Assembly: GCA_003486785.1 (NCBI GenBank)
Contig: DNFZ01000076.1
Location: forward strand, 1,976-10,815
DNA: 8,840 nt
Source: Clostridiales bacterium
Lineage (GTDB): Bacteria > Bacillota > Clostridia > Christensenellales > CAG-138
Reading direction: 5' to 3'
Positions 1 to 6,716 of this stretch are shown piece by piece; position 1 is the stretch's first letter, and each line of letters begins with the position of its first letter. Position numbers and translations under genes: made by a program. The notes beneath the pieces were generated by a model. It made no database searches, was not told the DNA's origin, and saw only the letters and a list, made by a program, of their open reading frames with translations.

Positions 1-1385
1 AATCCACGCTGATGAACATCCTCACGGGCGTCATCCCGGCGGACGCCGGAGAGATCCTGTTTGACGGCAAGCGCTATCCGAACCCGACCATCTCCATCAT
101 GGAGCGGGCTGGCATCGCGTTTGTCCATCAGGAAGTAAACGTCGTCAACGATCTATGCGTGTTTGAAAACATCTTTTTAAACCGCGAACGAAAGACCGGC
201 TTCGGCCTGTTGAACCGAAAGCAGATGATTCGGGAGGCGGAGCGCCTCTTTGAAAGGCTCGGCGTCGAGATCGATCCATGCGCTATGGTATCTGAGCTCA
301 AGACAAGCCAAAAGCAGCTTCTGGAGATCAGCCGCGCGCTGCACGCCAACGCAAAACTTTTGATTCTCGACGAGCCGACCACGGCGCTGAGCACGCAGGA
401 GGTCGAGCATCTGTTTGGAATCCTTCGAAAACTGAAAACACAGGGCCATGCCTTTATCTTTATATCGCACAAAATGCCGGAGATTTTCGAGGTTGCGGAT
501 CGCTATACGGTGCTGCGCAACGGAATGTTTATCTCCGCGGGATGCATCGCGGACACCACGCCGCACCGAATCGCAACGGACATGGTGGGCGAGCAATACC
601 TCGATAAGGACTATTACGTGTCGCGCGCGCTTGGAGAGACGATTGTGGAGCTGCGCAACGTGACCGGACACGGCTTTTCGGATGTGAGCCTTGAGATCAA
701 AAAAGGCGAGATCGTCGCTTTTACCGGCCTAGCCGGATGCGGCGCTAGCGAAGTGATGCAGACTATGTTTGGCGTGCTTGCGTTTGAAGGCGGCTCCATT
801 CGCGTGGAAGGCAAGTCTCTTCGCGGCGGCATCCCGCACTTCATGAAGAGCAAGCTGGCCATGCTGCCCAGTAACCGCAAGGAAAACTCGGTAGTCCCCG
901 ATATGGACATACTCGATAATATCTGCATTGCAGAACACGCCTTGTCGAAAAACCGGCAGATGATTAGGAAAAAACGCGAACTGAGCCGATACGACGAGAT
1001 GAAGCAGCTGCTTTGGATCAAAGCGGAGTCTCCGAAAAACTCCATCCTATCGCTTTCCGGCGGGAATCAGCAAAAGGTGTTTCTTGCGCGCTGGCTCAAC
1101 ACGAAGGCGGACGTGCTACTGCTCGACAACCCCACGCAGGGCGTTGATGTCGGCGCAAAGGCTGAGATCTACCGTCTGATTCTGGAGTTTGCCGCGCGCG
1201 GGATGACGGTGGTCATCAATACGCTGGAGATTCCCGAGATCAAGAAAGTATCCGACCGCTGTGTCGTTTTCTTTGAAGGGCGCGTAACAAAGGTGTTTCA
1301 TCACGACGAGATCAACGAGCATGACGTCATGCTGTATGCGACCAACGCGATCAATACACGAGGAGGAGCCAACCATGCGAGCTAA
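1..1385 (+). CDS. Monosaccharide ABC importer, twin-domain ATP-binding protein (5' end cut by the window edge)
   Basis: This is the cytoplasmic ATPase of an Rbs/Mgl/Als-type sugar importer. It carries two nucleotide-binding domains (NBDs) in one chain. The first complete codon is at position 3 and encodes the end of the first Walker A (…STLMNILTGV). About 457 residues follow, against roughly 500 in the family, so about 40 N-terminal residues lie outside. NBD1 has Walker B LLILDEPTTALS (about 357-392) and a switch His at 468-470, but a degenerate signature, LKTSQKQ (from 297). NBD2 has an intact LSGGNQQK signature (1053-1076). Its Walker A is GLAGCGASE without the Lys (726-752), and its Walker B reads LLLDNPTQG, with Asn at 1128-1130 where the catalytic Glu normally sits. 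One good and one degenerate ATP site is usual for this family; the Glu-to-Asn change adds to it. The C-terminal coding end overlaps the permease. Family assignment is secure; the sugar is not known. Confidence 0.95.
   Translation, partial: STLMNILTGVIPADAGEILFDGKRYPNPTISIMERAGIAFVHQEVNVVNDLCVFENIFLNRERKTGFGLLNRKQMIREAERLFERLGVEIDPCAMVSELKTSQKQLLEISRALHANAKLLILDEPTTALSTQEVEHLFGILRKLKTQGHAFIFISHKMPEIFEVADRYTVLRNGMFISAGCIADTTPHRIATDMVGEQYLDKDYYVSRALGETIVELRNVTGHGFSDVSLEIKKGEIVAFTGLAGCGASEVMQTMFGVLAFEGGSIRVEGKSLRGGIPHFMKSKLAMLPSNRKENSVVPDMDILDNICIAEHALSKNRQMIRKKRELSRYDEMKQLLWIKAESPKNSILSLSGGNQQKVFLARWLNTKADVLLLDNPTQGVDVGAKAEIYRLILEFAARGMTVVINTLEIPEIKKVSDRCVVFFEGRVTKVFHHDEINEHDVMLYATNAINTRGGANHAS
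1361..1366 (+). promoter_or_regulatory. Ribosome binding site of the permease gene
   Basis: A perfect AGGAGG lies 8 nt before the ATG at 1375, inside the coding end of the ATPase gene. It fixes the permease start at 1375 rather than at the in-frame ATG at 1321, which would add 18 unlikely residues and has no comparable site. Confidence 0.85.
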
Positions 1386-2493
1386 CAAAAACGGTTTCGC
1401 CGGAATCGGATCATTCATTGCAAAGGCCTGGAAGCGCTATAGTTTCATCTTCGTCTTTGCCATCATACTGCTCGTGTATTCGTTTACCATTGAAGCAAAC
1501 GGAAACGCATTCAAATGGGGGCATATCACGGCCATCCTCGCGAGCCAGAATACCGTCATCGTGGGAACCATGGCGCTGGGCATGGCGCTGGTCATCATCA
1601 CGGGTCAGATCGATCTTTCGGTCGGCTCCGCGCTGGTGCTCTGCAGCGGGGTCTCCATCATGGCGTTTAACCTGACAAACAGCGTCATCATCACGCTGCT
1701 TGCCGCCATTGCGGCGGGCGCGCTTTGCGGACTCATCAACGGTGTGCTCGCGGGCTACGCCAAGATGCCGCCGTTTATCGTCACCCTTGGCACCATGCTG
1801 ATCTATCGCTCTTTGACGCTCTCGGTCGTGCGGCAGATCAGCCCCGAAATTACCGGCTCGTCAAGCAGCCAGTTTGCCCTGCTTAGCAGCAACAGCGCGT
1901 ATGACTTTTTGCGCATGAAGTTTGGCACCGGCAGCGTACCGGGGGTCTCGATTCCGTATATCACGTTTATCTTCGTTGTTGCAATGCTTGTGGTGCTGCT
2001 CATCTCGCGGCGCACCAAATATGGCAAGAGTGTCTATGCGGTCGGCAGCAACGAAAAAGCAGCCTTCCTCGCGGGCATAAAGGTGCAGGGCGTCAAGGTC
2101 TCGGTGTTTGTCATCACGGGCGTGCTCGTTGGCATCGCGGCGTTTGTGCAGGCCTGCAAGATCGGAAACGTTACGCCCGCTTCCTCCGGAAAAAGCTATG
2201 AGATGTACGCAATAGCCGCGGTCGTGCTCGGCGGCGTGAGCATGAGCGGCGGGCGCGGCAACCTGCTGGGCGTTTTCTTCGGCGCGCTCTCGTATACGAC
2301 GATCAACTTCATCATCGTCTCGATTCCGCAGCTCACGACGGACATTCAGGATACATTCCAGGGGCTTGTGCTCATCGCGGTCATCCTGATTCAAACCGTA
2401 GGCCCGGTGATCAAGGAGCGCTTCATCGAGGCGCGCAAGCGTCGCCTTTCCCGCAGACAGGCGCGAGAGGAGCTGGCGGAGCGCAAAGCCTGA
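1375..2493 (+). CDS. Monosaccharide ABC importer, permease (RbsC/AlsC family)
   Basis: This 372-residue membrane protein forms the sugar channel of the importer, probably as a dimer. It is rich in hydrophobic segments, for example at residues 22-38, 52-76, 103-126, 194-211, 240-260, 277-288 and 328-343. Family hallmarks are GQIDLSVGS (77-85), AKMPPFIVTLGTM (129-141), a cytoplasmic loop YGKSVYAVGSNEKAA (216-230) expected to contact the ATPase, and GGVSMSGGRGNLLG (286-299). The C-terminus is a strongly basic and charged tail (about 347-372), somewhat longer than in E. coli homologues, which are about 320-330 residues. The gene overlaps the ATPase by 11 bp, so the two are co-translated. The start is chosen from the AGGAGG at 1361. 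It is the last gene of its operon here. The substrate could be ribose, allose, xylose or another monosaccharide; the sequence alone does not decide. Confidence 0.95.
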   Translation: MRANKNGFAGIGSFIAKAWKRYSFIFVFAIILLVYSFTIEANGNAFKWGHITAILASQNTVIVGTMALGMALVIITGQIDLSVGSALVLCSGVSIMAFNLTNSVIITLLAAIAAGALCGLINGVLAGYAKMPPFIVTLGTMLIYRSLTLSVVRQISPEITGSSSSQFALLSSNSAYDFLRMKFGTGSVPGVSIPYITFIFVVAMLVVLLISRRTKYGKSVYAVGSNEKAAFLAGIKVQGVKVSVFVITGVLVGIAAFVQACKIGNVTPASSGKSYEMYAIAAVVLGGVSMSGGRGNLLGVFFGALSYTTINFIIVSIPQLTTDIQDTFQGLVLIAVILIQTVGPVIKERFIEARKRRLSRRQAREELAERKA

Positions 2494-2506
2494 CGCGCCA
2501 CCCCGT

Positions 2507-2547
2507 AAAAAAACGACCCGCGTTGCGCTTGCTTGCCGACGCGGGTC
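2507..2547 (-). terminator. Intrinsic terminator of the U32-family gene
   Basis: A perfect 9-bp GC-rich stem (GACCCGCGT at 2515-2523 with ACGCGGGTC at 2539-2547) encloses a 15-nt loop. Read on the minus strand it is followed, after two bases, by seven Ts (A run at 2507-2513 on the plus strand), which is a classical terminator 25 nt past the minus-strand stop codon. In the plus direction the stem is followed only by TTGTGATAA, so termination of the transporter operon there is likely weaker. Confidence 0.8.
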
Positions 2548-2572
2548 TTGTGATAAGATGGGTTGACGTTGT

Positions 2573-4609
2573 TTATAATAGCGTTCGATAGTACAACCCT
2601 GTGGTATGCGGCTCGTCGGTTTTTTCTCCGGCAGCGAAGCGCTCGGTTATGGCTAAAATCTCTTGCGGTGTTTCGCGCGTGAAATAGAGAATTTGGTGGT
2701 CCAGCCCGCGCACGTTTCGCCCTGCGATGTCCAGCGGTACGCTGTTGAGCAACGCGACGGTGCGATAGTGATCGCACTCCACCGCAAAGCGCACATCCAT
2801 GCGATCGGTGAGATCTCCGCGCTGCCCGCATGCGGCGCATCCGAGGGAAGCCTTGATCGGGCAGTTGCGCAGCTGCATCAGCGGCAAATACCCATAGGAA
2901 ACGATGCCGCGCGGCAGTGTGCCGCCGAGGGACTTGATGGCATTCATCGAGAGCTCGAAAGAGAGCGTGAGACTGCTCAGGCCCTGTGCTTGGAAAAACC
3001 GCAAGGCTTCCGTGTTGGCGCAGTTTAACCCATAGCCGCCGCGCACGGCAAGCCCGAGACGCTTGCCAAGCGCGATGCCGTAGACATTGTTTGCCCAGAC
3101 GGCGGAAAGGCCGGCTTTTGCGAGCATTTCCAGATGCGCGCCAAACGCGGGCTCGCTCTCGGGAAAGAGGACGCTCGGCAGCTGGGCAATCAGTTTATCG
3201 CCGAGCCGGGCAACAAGTTTCTCGTCGATCTCCTCCGCGGGTAGCAAAACCTTCTCAAACGAGTCCGCGCTGGCAATCTGCTCTTTTTCATAAAACCTTG
3301 CCCAGAGCGCGGGTTTCTCCAGCTTGGATTGGTACCGTTCAGGTGCCGTAAGCGCAAAATCGTGTCTCTGATGCGGCTGCAGTTTCCCGCGCAGCTCCAG
3401 CAGCTCCTCCAGCGCTTCCCGGCGCATGGCGTTGAGCGCGGAGGCGGGGAGCGTGAAGCCGTCGGATATCTTAGCTGCAAACGAGCGCACAAAAAACGGC
3501 GTTCCGCCCGTCTTCTCCAGATGCTTTTTCGCGTTCTCCTCATCCAGCGCGCGGTGGATCGCGCGCTCCGGCGCTGCGCTTTGCGCGGTAACCTCGCGCG
3601 TTCCGTCGCTTACGGTGAGTGTCGCCGTGCTTTCATCAAGCGAAAACCGTAGATCGACCGGCACAAGCGGCGTTTCGTTGCGATACAGTGACGAGAGCGA
3701 ATGCAGAACGCCCTCCGCGCCGGCAACATCCTCCTTTGTGCGGATGCCGAACATCTGTCCATCGCGCGCGGCCCTGAGGTAGCCATCTGTAAAGCCGCTG
3801 CGGGAGAAAACCGCGCGGAGAGATTCCGCGTCGTAGGGCTTGTCGGCGAGCGCAAGCTTGCAGGCGGCGGTGGCTGCGGCGACGTATTCGGGCCGCTTCA
3901 TACGCCCTTCGATCTTAAAAGAGCTTACGCCGACAGACGCCAATTCTCTTATGTGCGATAGCAGGGACATATCCTTGAGCGAGAGCGCATAGGGGTGATC
4001 CCCGCTCTTCCAGTTCAGGCGGCAGGGCTGCGCGCAGAGCCCGCGGTTGCCGCTTCTGCCGCCGAGCATGGCGGAGAGATAGCACGCGCCGGAGACGCTC
4101 ACACAATGCGCGCCGTGAATGAACGCTTCTTTTTGGATTGAGACAGAGGCGCATATGGCCGCGATCTCGTCCAGCGACAACTCGCGCGCAAGCACGATGC
4201 CGTGAAACCCCGCGTCTTCAAAGAAACGCGCGCCGTCGATGTTATGCACCGCTGTCTGTGTGGAGGCGAAGCGCTTGAGGGTGGGATAGCGTTTTTCAAA
4301 CAGACGCAGCGTCGCCAGATCCTGAAGAATTACCGCGTCCGCGCCGGCTTGCGCGATGCGATCTGCCGCTTCCTCCAGCGCGCTAAGCTCCGCGTCCAGC
4401 ACGAGGGTGTTTACGGCGACGTAGACCTTTACCCCGCGTGCATGACAATAGGAAACGGCCTCGGAAAGCTCTGTTTCTGTGAAGTTTGCCGCGTTTTGGC
4501 GCGCGTTGAAGCGCTGTGCGCCCAGGTAGAGGGCATCAGCCCCGCTTCGTACGGCGGCAACCAACTGCGCTTGACCACCCGCGGGTGCAAGAATTTCGGG
4601 CGCTTGCAT
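2573..4609 (-). CDS. U32 'peptidase' family protein, RlhA-like (probable 23S rRNA hydroxylation protein)
   Basis: This 678-residue cytoplasmic protein belongs to peptidase family U32. Characterised long members such as E. coli RlhA (YdcP) act in prephenate-dependent hydroxylation of a 23S rRNA cytidine rather than proteolysis. Seen here: PEILAPAG at the N-terminus, GADALYLGAQRFNARQ (about 23-38), HGAHC…SGAC…GGRSGNRGLCAQPC (about 165-196, Cys169, 176, 192, 196, the expected Fe-S ligands), and FKIEGRMKRPEYV (about 231-243). A middle region at about 316-410 resembles the DUF3656 domain of RlhA. The C-terminal part has CPIKASLGCAAC (583-594), different from the RlhA C-terminus but like long clostridial members. 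The start at 4609 is chosen because MQAPEILAPAG matches family starts, AGAAG lies 10 nt upstream, and the best promoter would place the transcript start near 4639. An in-frame ATG at 4636 (687 residues) is the alternative; a TTG at 4699 is unlikely. Family is certain, exact function is inferred. Confidence 0.88.
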   Translation of the reverse strand: MQAPEILAPAGGQAQLVAAVRSGADALYLGAQRFNARQNAANFTETELSEAVSYCHARGVKVYVAVNTLVLDAELSALEEAADRIAQAGADAVILQDLATLRLFEKRYPTLKRFASTQTAVHNIDGARFFEDAGFHGIVLARELSLDEIAAICASVSIQKEAFIHGAHCVSVSGACYLSAMLGGRSGNRGLCAQPCRLNWKSGDHPYALSLKDMSLLSHIRELASVGVSSFKIEGRMKRPEYVAAATAACKLALADKPYDAESLRAVFSRSGFTDGYLRAARDGQMFGIRTKEDVAGAEGVLHSLSSLYRNETPLVPVDLRFSLDESTATLTVSDGTREVTAQSAAPERAIHRALDEENAKKHLEKTGGTPFFVRSFAAKISDGFTLPASALNAMRREALEELLELRGKLQPHQRHDFALTAPERYQSKLEKPALWARFYEKEQIASADSFEKVLLPAEEIDEKLVARLGDKLIAQLPSVLFPESEPAFGAHLEMLAKAGLSAVWANNVYGIALGKRLGLAVRGGYGLNCANTEALRFFQAQGLSSLTLSFELSMNAIKSLGGTLPRGIVSYGYLPLMQLRNCPIKASLGCAACGQRGDLTDRMDVRFAVECDHYRTVALLNSVPLDIAGRNVRGLDHQILYFTRETPQEILAITERFAAGEKTDEPHTTGLYYRTLL

Positions 4610-4635
4610 TTCAAAATTACTTCTCTTTCGTGGCA

Positions 4636-4656
4636 TGTTATGATTATTGTATAACA
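4636..4656. promoter_or_regulatory. Candidate operator dyad in the divergent promoter region
   Basis: An inverted repeat TGTTAT-N9-ATAACA sits in an AT-rich patch between the U32 gene and the kinase operon. It overlaps the best -10 candidates of both directions: TATAAC at 4650-4655 on the plus strand and TACAAT (4651-4646) on the minus strand. A repressor or activator bound here could affect both genes. The arms are only 6 bp, so chance cannot be excluded, and no regulator gene is present in the window. Confidence 0.3.
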
Positions 4657-4674
4657 AAACATCCGATCTGACGA
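4646..4674 (-). promoter_or_regulatory. Putative promoter of the U32-family gene
   Basis: On the minus strand a -10 TACAAT (5 of 6 consensus bases, plus coordinates 4646-4651) lies 17 bp from TCGTCA (4 of 6, 4669-4674). Transcription would begin near 4639. That leaves about 30 nt before the ATG at 4609 but almost no leader for the ATG at 4636. Prediction by eye only. Confidence 0.4.
4650..4655 (+). promoter_or_regulatory. Putative -10 element for the kinase operon
   Basis: TATAAC matches the -10 consensus at 5 of 6 bases and lies about 55 nt before the ROK kinase start. The positions 16-18 bp upstream give a poor -35 (about 2 of 6), which would fit a promoter that needs an activator. This is a weak call, made because it is the only reasonable -10 in the short intergenic region. 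Confidence 0.3.
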
Positions 4675-4697
4675 ATTTTTTCGCGTAAGAATCGAGC

Positions 4698-4704
4698 AAA
4701 AGGA
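4698..4704 (+). promoter_or_regulatory. Ribosome binding site of the ROK kinase gene
   Basis: AAAAGGA ends 6 nt before the ATG at 4711 and supports that start. The next residues (MRDIIIGIDIGGTH) begin directly with the N-terminal phosphate-binding strand, as expected for ROK kinases. Confidence 0.7.
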
Positions 4705-4710
4705 AACGCT

Positions 4711-5661
4711 ATGAGAGACATCATCATCGGCATCGACATCGGCGGAACGCATCTACGCATCGGAGCTGTGGATCGTGCGGGAAACGTTGCCTGCTTTGAG
4801 AAACGGGAGAGCCGCGCGGTCTGCGGGGAAGCAGGCTCCGCGCCGCGCTTGATCGCGCTGATTTGCGAGTATCTCGTGCGAAACGGGCTCTCACAGCGCG
4901 CAGCTGCGCTTGCCATCGGGTTTCCTTCAACTGTGAGCCGCGATAAGCGAACGGTTTACAGCAGCCCAAACCTGCCGCTCGGAGGTGTGGACGGGCTGGA
5001 CGGGCAGGATGTCGTCAGCTTGCTGGAGTCCGCGCTGCATCTGCCAGTTTTTCTCGATAAGGATACGGTATTCCTGCTGCAATATGACCTTGTACGGCGC
5101 AATCTGCGCGACAAGGGCTGCACCATCGGCATCTATTACGGCACGGGCATCGGCAACGCTGTCTTTCTCGACGGAAAATTCCTGACCGGCAAGCACGGCG
5201 TTGCGGGCGAGCTCGGGCATATTCCGTTTTTCGGCAGCGCGAACCGCTGCGGCTGCGGCAACCGCGGCTGCGCGGAGACGCACGCGGCGGGCTATGTGCT
5301 CCGCAAAATCTGGCAGGAGCACTTTGCATCCGAGCCGTTTCACACACTGTTCTTGCGGCACAGCGGGGATGCGCACATCCGAAATTTTGTGGAGGCGATG
5401 GCGATTCCCCTAGCCACGGAGTTGAACATCTTCGATCCGGATCAGGTGATCGTCGGCGGCGGCGTGGTGGAGATGGAGGGCTTTCCGATGGAACTGCTGC
5501 GCGGGTTTCTGCGGAAGTTTGTGCGAAAACCGTATCCGGGCGAAGATTTTTTGTTTCTACGCGCTTCCGTCGCGCCGGAAAGCGGCGTGGTCGGCGCGGC
5601 GTATTATGCCATGGAGCGAATGGCGGAATCTACCGTCGAGAAGGGGGATGGAAACGCATGA
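4711..5661 (+). CDS. alsK: ROK-family sugar kinase, D-allose kinase (AlsK)-like
   Basis: This 316-residue cytoplasmic kinase would transfer phosphate from ATP to a hexose, D-allose to allose 6-phosphate if it works like E. coli AlsK. ROK features are DIGGTH (9-14, ATP phosphate binding), GTGIGNAVFLDGK (144-156), HGVAGELGH (162-170) and the zinc motif CGCGNRGC (180-187; Cys180, 182, 187 with His170). The catalytic Asp is probably Asp118 in FLDKDTV, where most ROK proteins have NDAN. Recalled AlsK shares unusual stretches: GFPxxVSxDKRT (70-81), SxPNLPL (84-90), GELGHIP (166-172) and FDPDxVIxGGGV (241-252). No helix-turn-helix precedes the kinase domain, so this is an enzyme, not a ROK repressor. 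Length matches AlsK (309). It is the first gene of a two-gene operon. Kinase identity is near certain; substrate is inferred from remembered similarity, and glucose, N-acetylmannosamine or another hexose remain possible. Confidence 0.9.
   Translation: MRDIIIGIDIGGTHLRIGAVDRAGNVACFEKRESRAVCGEAGSAPRLIALICEYLVRNGLSQRAAALAIGFPSTVSRDKRTVYSSPNLPLGGVDGLDGQDVVSLLESALHLPVFLDKDTVFLLQYDLVRRNLRDKGCTIGIYYGTGIGNAVFLDGKFLTGKHGVAGELGHIPFFGSANRCGCGNRGCAETHAAGYVLRKIWQEHFASEPFHTLFLRHSGDAHIRNFVEAMAIPLATELNIFDPDQVIVGGGVVEMEGFPMELLRGFLRKFVRKPYPGEDFLFLRASVAPESGVVGAAYYAMERMAESTVEKGDGNA
5641..5647 (+). promoter_or_regulatory. Ribosome binding site of the PfkB-family kinase
   Basis: AAGGGGG lies 10 nt before the ATG at 5658, within the end of the ROK kinase gene. 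With the ATGA overlap this points to coupled translation. Confidence 0.55.
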
Positions 5662-6617
5662 ATCGATTCAGCATCATCGGCGCGGCGCATCTCGACGCAC
5701 TGGTCGAGGGCGTAGACGAAGCCGCGCTGCATGCGGGGTCTGCGCCGGCAGAGCGCATTCGGCTCGGTTTTGGTGGGGATGCGCTCAACGAAGCGGTGAC
5801 GCTCACGCGGTTAGGCGGTGCGGTCGATCTTGTCAGCAAGATCGGCGCGGACAGCGCGGGGGATATGGTGCTGGGCTTCTGTCGCTCATCCGGCCTGCCA
5901 TCCGCTCGCATCGCGCGTGAAGAAGGCTTGTCCACAAGCATGAATATTGTTTTGATCGATCACGCGGGCGAGCGAAGGTTCATCACCGATCCGAACAGCA
6001 GTCTGCGCGCGCTCTCTCTTGCACATGTTATGCCGCATGTTGAAACGCTCGCGCCTGTGGTCTGTTTTGCGAGCCTGTTTGTCTTTCCGCGCTTTCACGC
6101 CGAGGCGCTCGAGACGCTTTTTTCCGCGATCAAGCAAAAGGGCTGTCTGCTTGCGGTGGACATGACCAAGCGAAAAAACGGCGAACGGCTAGACGATCTT
6201 GCAAACGTTTGGCCGTATATAGACATCCTTTTTGCCAACGAGGAGGAGGCGGGGCTGCTCACGGGCGTGACGGAAGCGGCGCAGATGGCGCGGCAGCTGT
6301 GCGATCGCGGCGTACAGTGCGTGGCGATCAAGACGGGCGCGCGTGGCTGCTATATCGCGTCCGATGGTTTTTCCGGCGCTGTGCCGGGCTGTGCGAGCCG
6401 CGCCTGTGTGGATACGACAGGCGCGGGGGATAGCTTCGCTGCAGGGTTTCTCTTTGCGCGCGCGGCTGGCAGAGAGCTGGCAGACTGCGCGCGCTTTGCA
6501 AACGCGGTTGCGAGCATCTGCGTGGAACACCTCGGTGCAACCGCGCATACAATCACGCTTGAGGAAGCCCTCGCGCGTTGCCGCGAGAACTACGGCGCAA
6601 GGTTTGACGCACTGTAG
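5658..6617 (+). CDS. PfkB/ribokinase-family carbohydrate kinase
   Basis: This 319-residue kinase has the ribokinase fold and phosphorylates a sugar, sugar phosphate or nucleoside with ATP. The N-terminal region has the substrate-binding GFGGDALNEAVTLTRLGG (37-54). The middle has the NEEEA motif (194-198), linked to Mg and phosphate binding in the family. The C-terminal signature VDTTGAGDSFAAGFL (251-265) carries the catalytic Asp258 in an anion-hole GAGD. The protein is full length; ribokinases are about 310 residues. Its ATG overlaps the ROK kinase stop codon as ATGA, so the two are almost certainly one operon and probably one pathway. It could add a second phosphate to the product of the first kinase, as tagatose 6-phosphate kinase does, or act on a different sugar or nucleoside. 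PfkB members cannot be assigned a substrate from motifs alone. It is the last gene before a strong terminator. Confidence 0.93.
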   Translation: MNRFSIIGAAHLDALVEGVDEAALHAGSAPAERIRLGFGGDALNEAVTLTRLGGAVDLVSKIGADSAGDMVLGFCRSSGLPSARIAREEGLSTSMNIVLIDHAGERRFITDPNSSLRALSLAHVMPHVETLAPVVCFASLFVFPRFHAEALETLFSAIKQKGCLLAVDMTKRKNGERLDDLANVWPYIDILFANEEEAGLLTGVTEAAQMARQLCDRGVQCVAIKTGARGCYIASDGFSGAVPGCASRACVDTTGAGDSFAAGFLFARAAGRELADCARFANAVASICVEHLGATAHTITLEEALARCRENYGARFDAL

Positions 6618-6657
6618 ACGCGCCGCTCCATCGACCGTATAAGGAAAACCCAAACGA

Positions 6658-6688
6658 AAAACTGACGCAGGTAAGCAGCGTCAGTTTT
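6658..6688. terminator. Bidirectional terminator between convergent genes
   Basis: An 11-bp perfect stem (AAAACTGACGC at 6658-6668 with GCGTCAGTTTT at 6678-6688) encloses a 9-nt loop. The arm ends supply a T run in both directions (TTTTGTGG on plus, TTTTCGTTT on minus). It lies 40 nt past the PfkB kinase stop and 28 nt past the stop of the repeat-protein gene, so it can end both transcripts. Confidence 0.85.
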
Positions 6689-6716
6689 GTGGTTCCAGGT
6701 TTGTTGTGTCGGCGGA

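Noticed and set aside
177..671. Minus-strand open frame opposite the ATPase gene
   Set aside because: It lies wholly within a gene with unmistakable ABC motifs and has no domain features or convincing ribosome site.
4637..4699. N-terminal extension of the U32 gene to the TTG at 4699
   Set aside because: It would use a TTG start without a ribosome site, run through the intergenic promoter region, and add residues that do not resemble the family start.
4711..5661. Reading the ROK protein as a transcriptional repressor (NagC/XylR type)
   Set aside because: It has no N-terminal helix-turn-helix domain; the phosphate-binding DIGGTH starts at residue 9 and the length fits a kinase.
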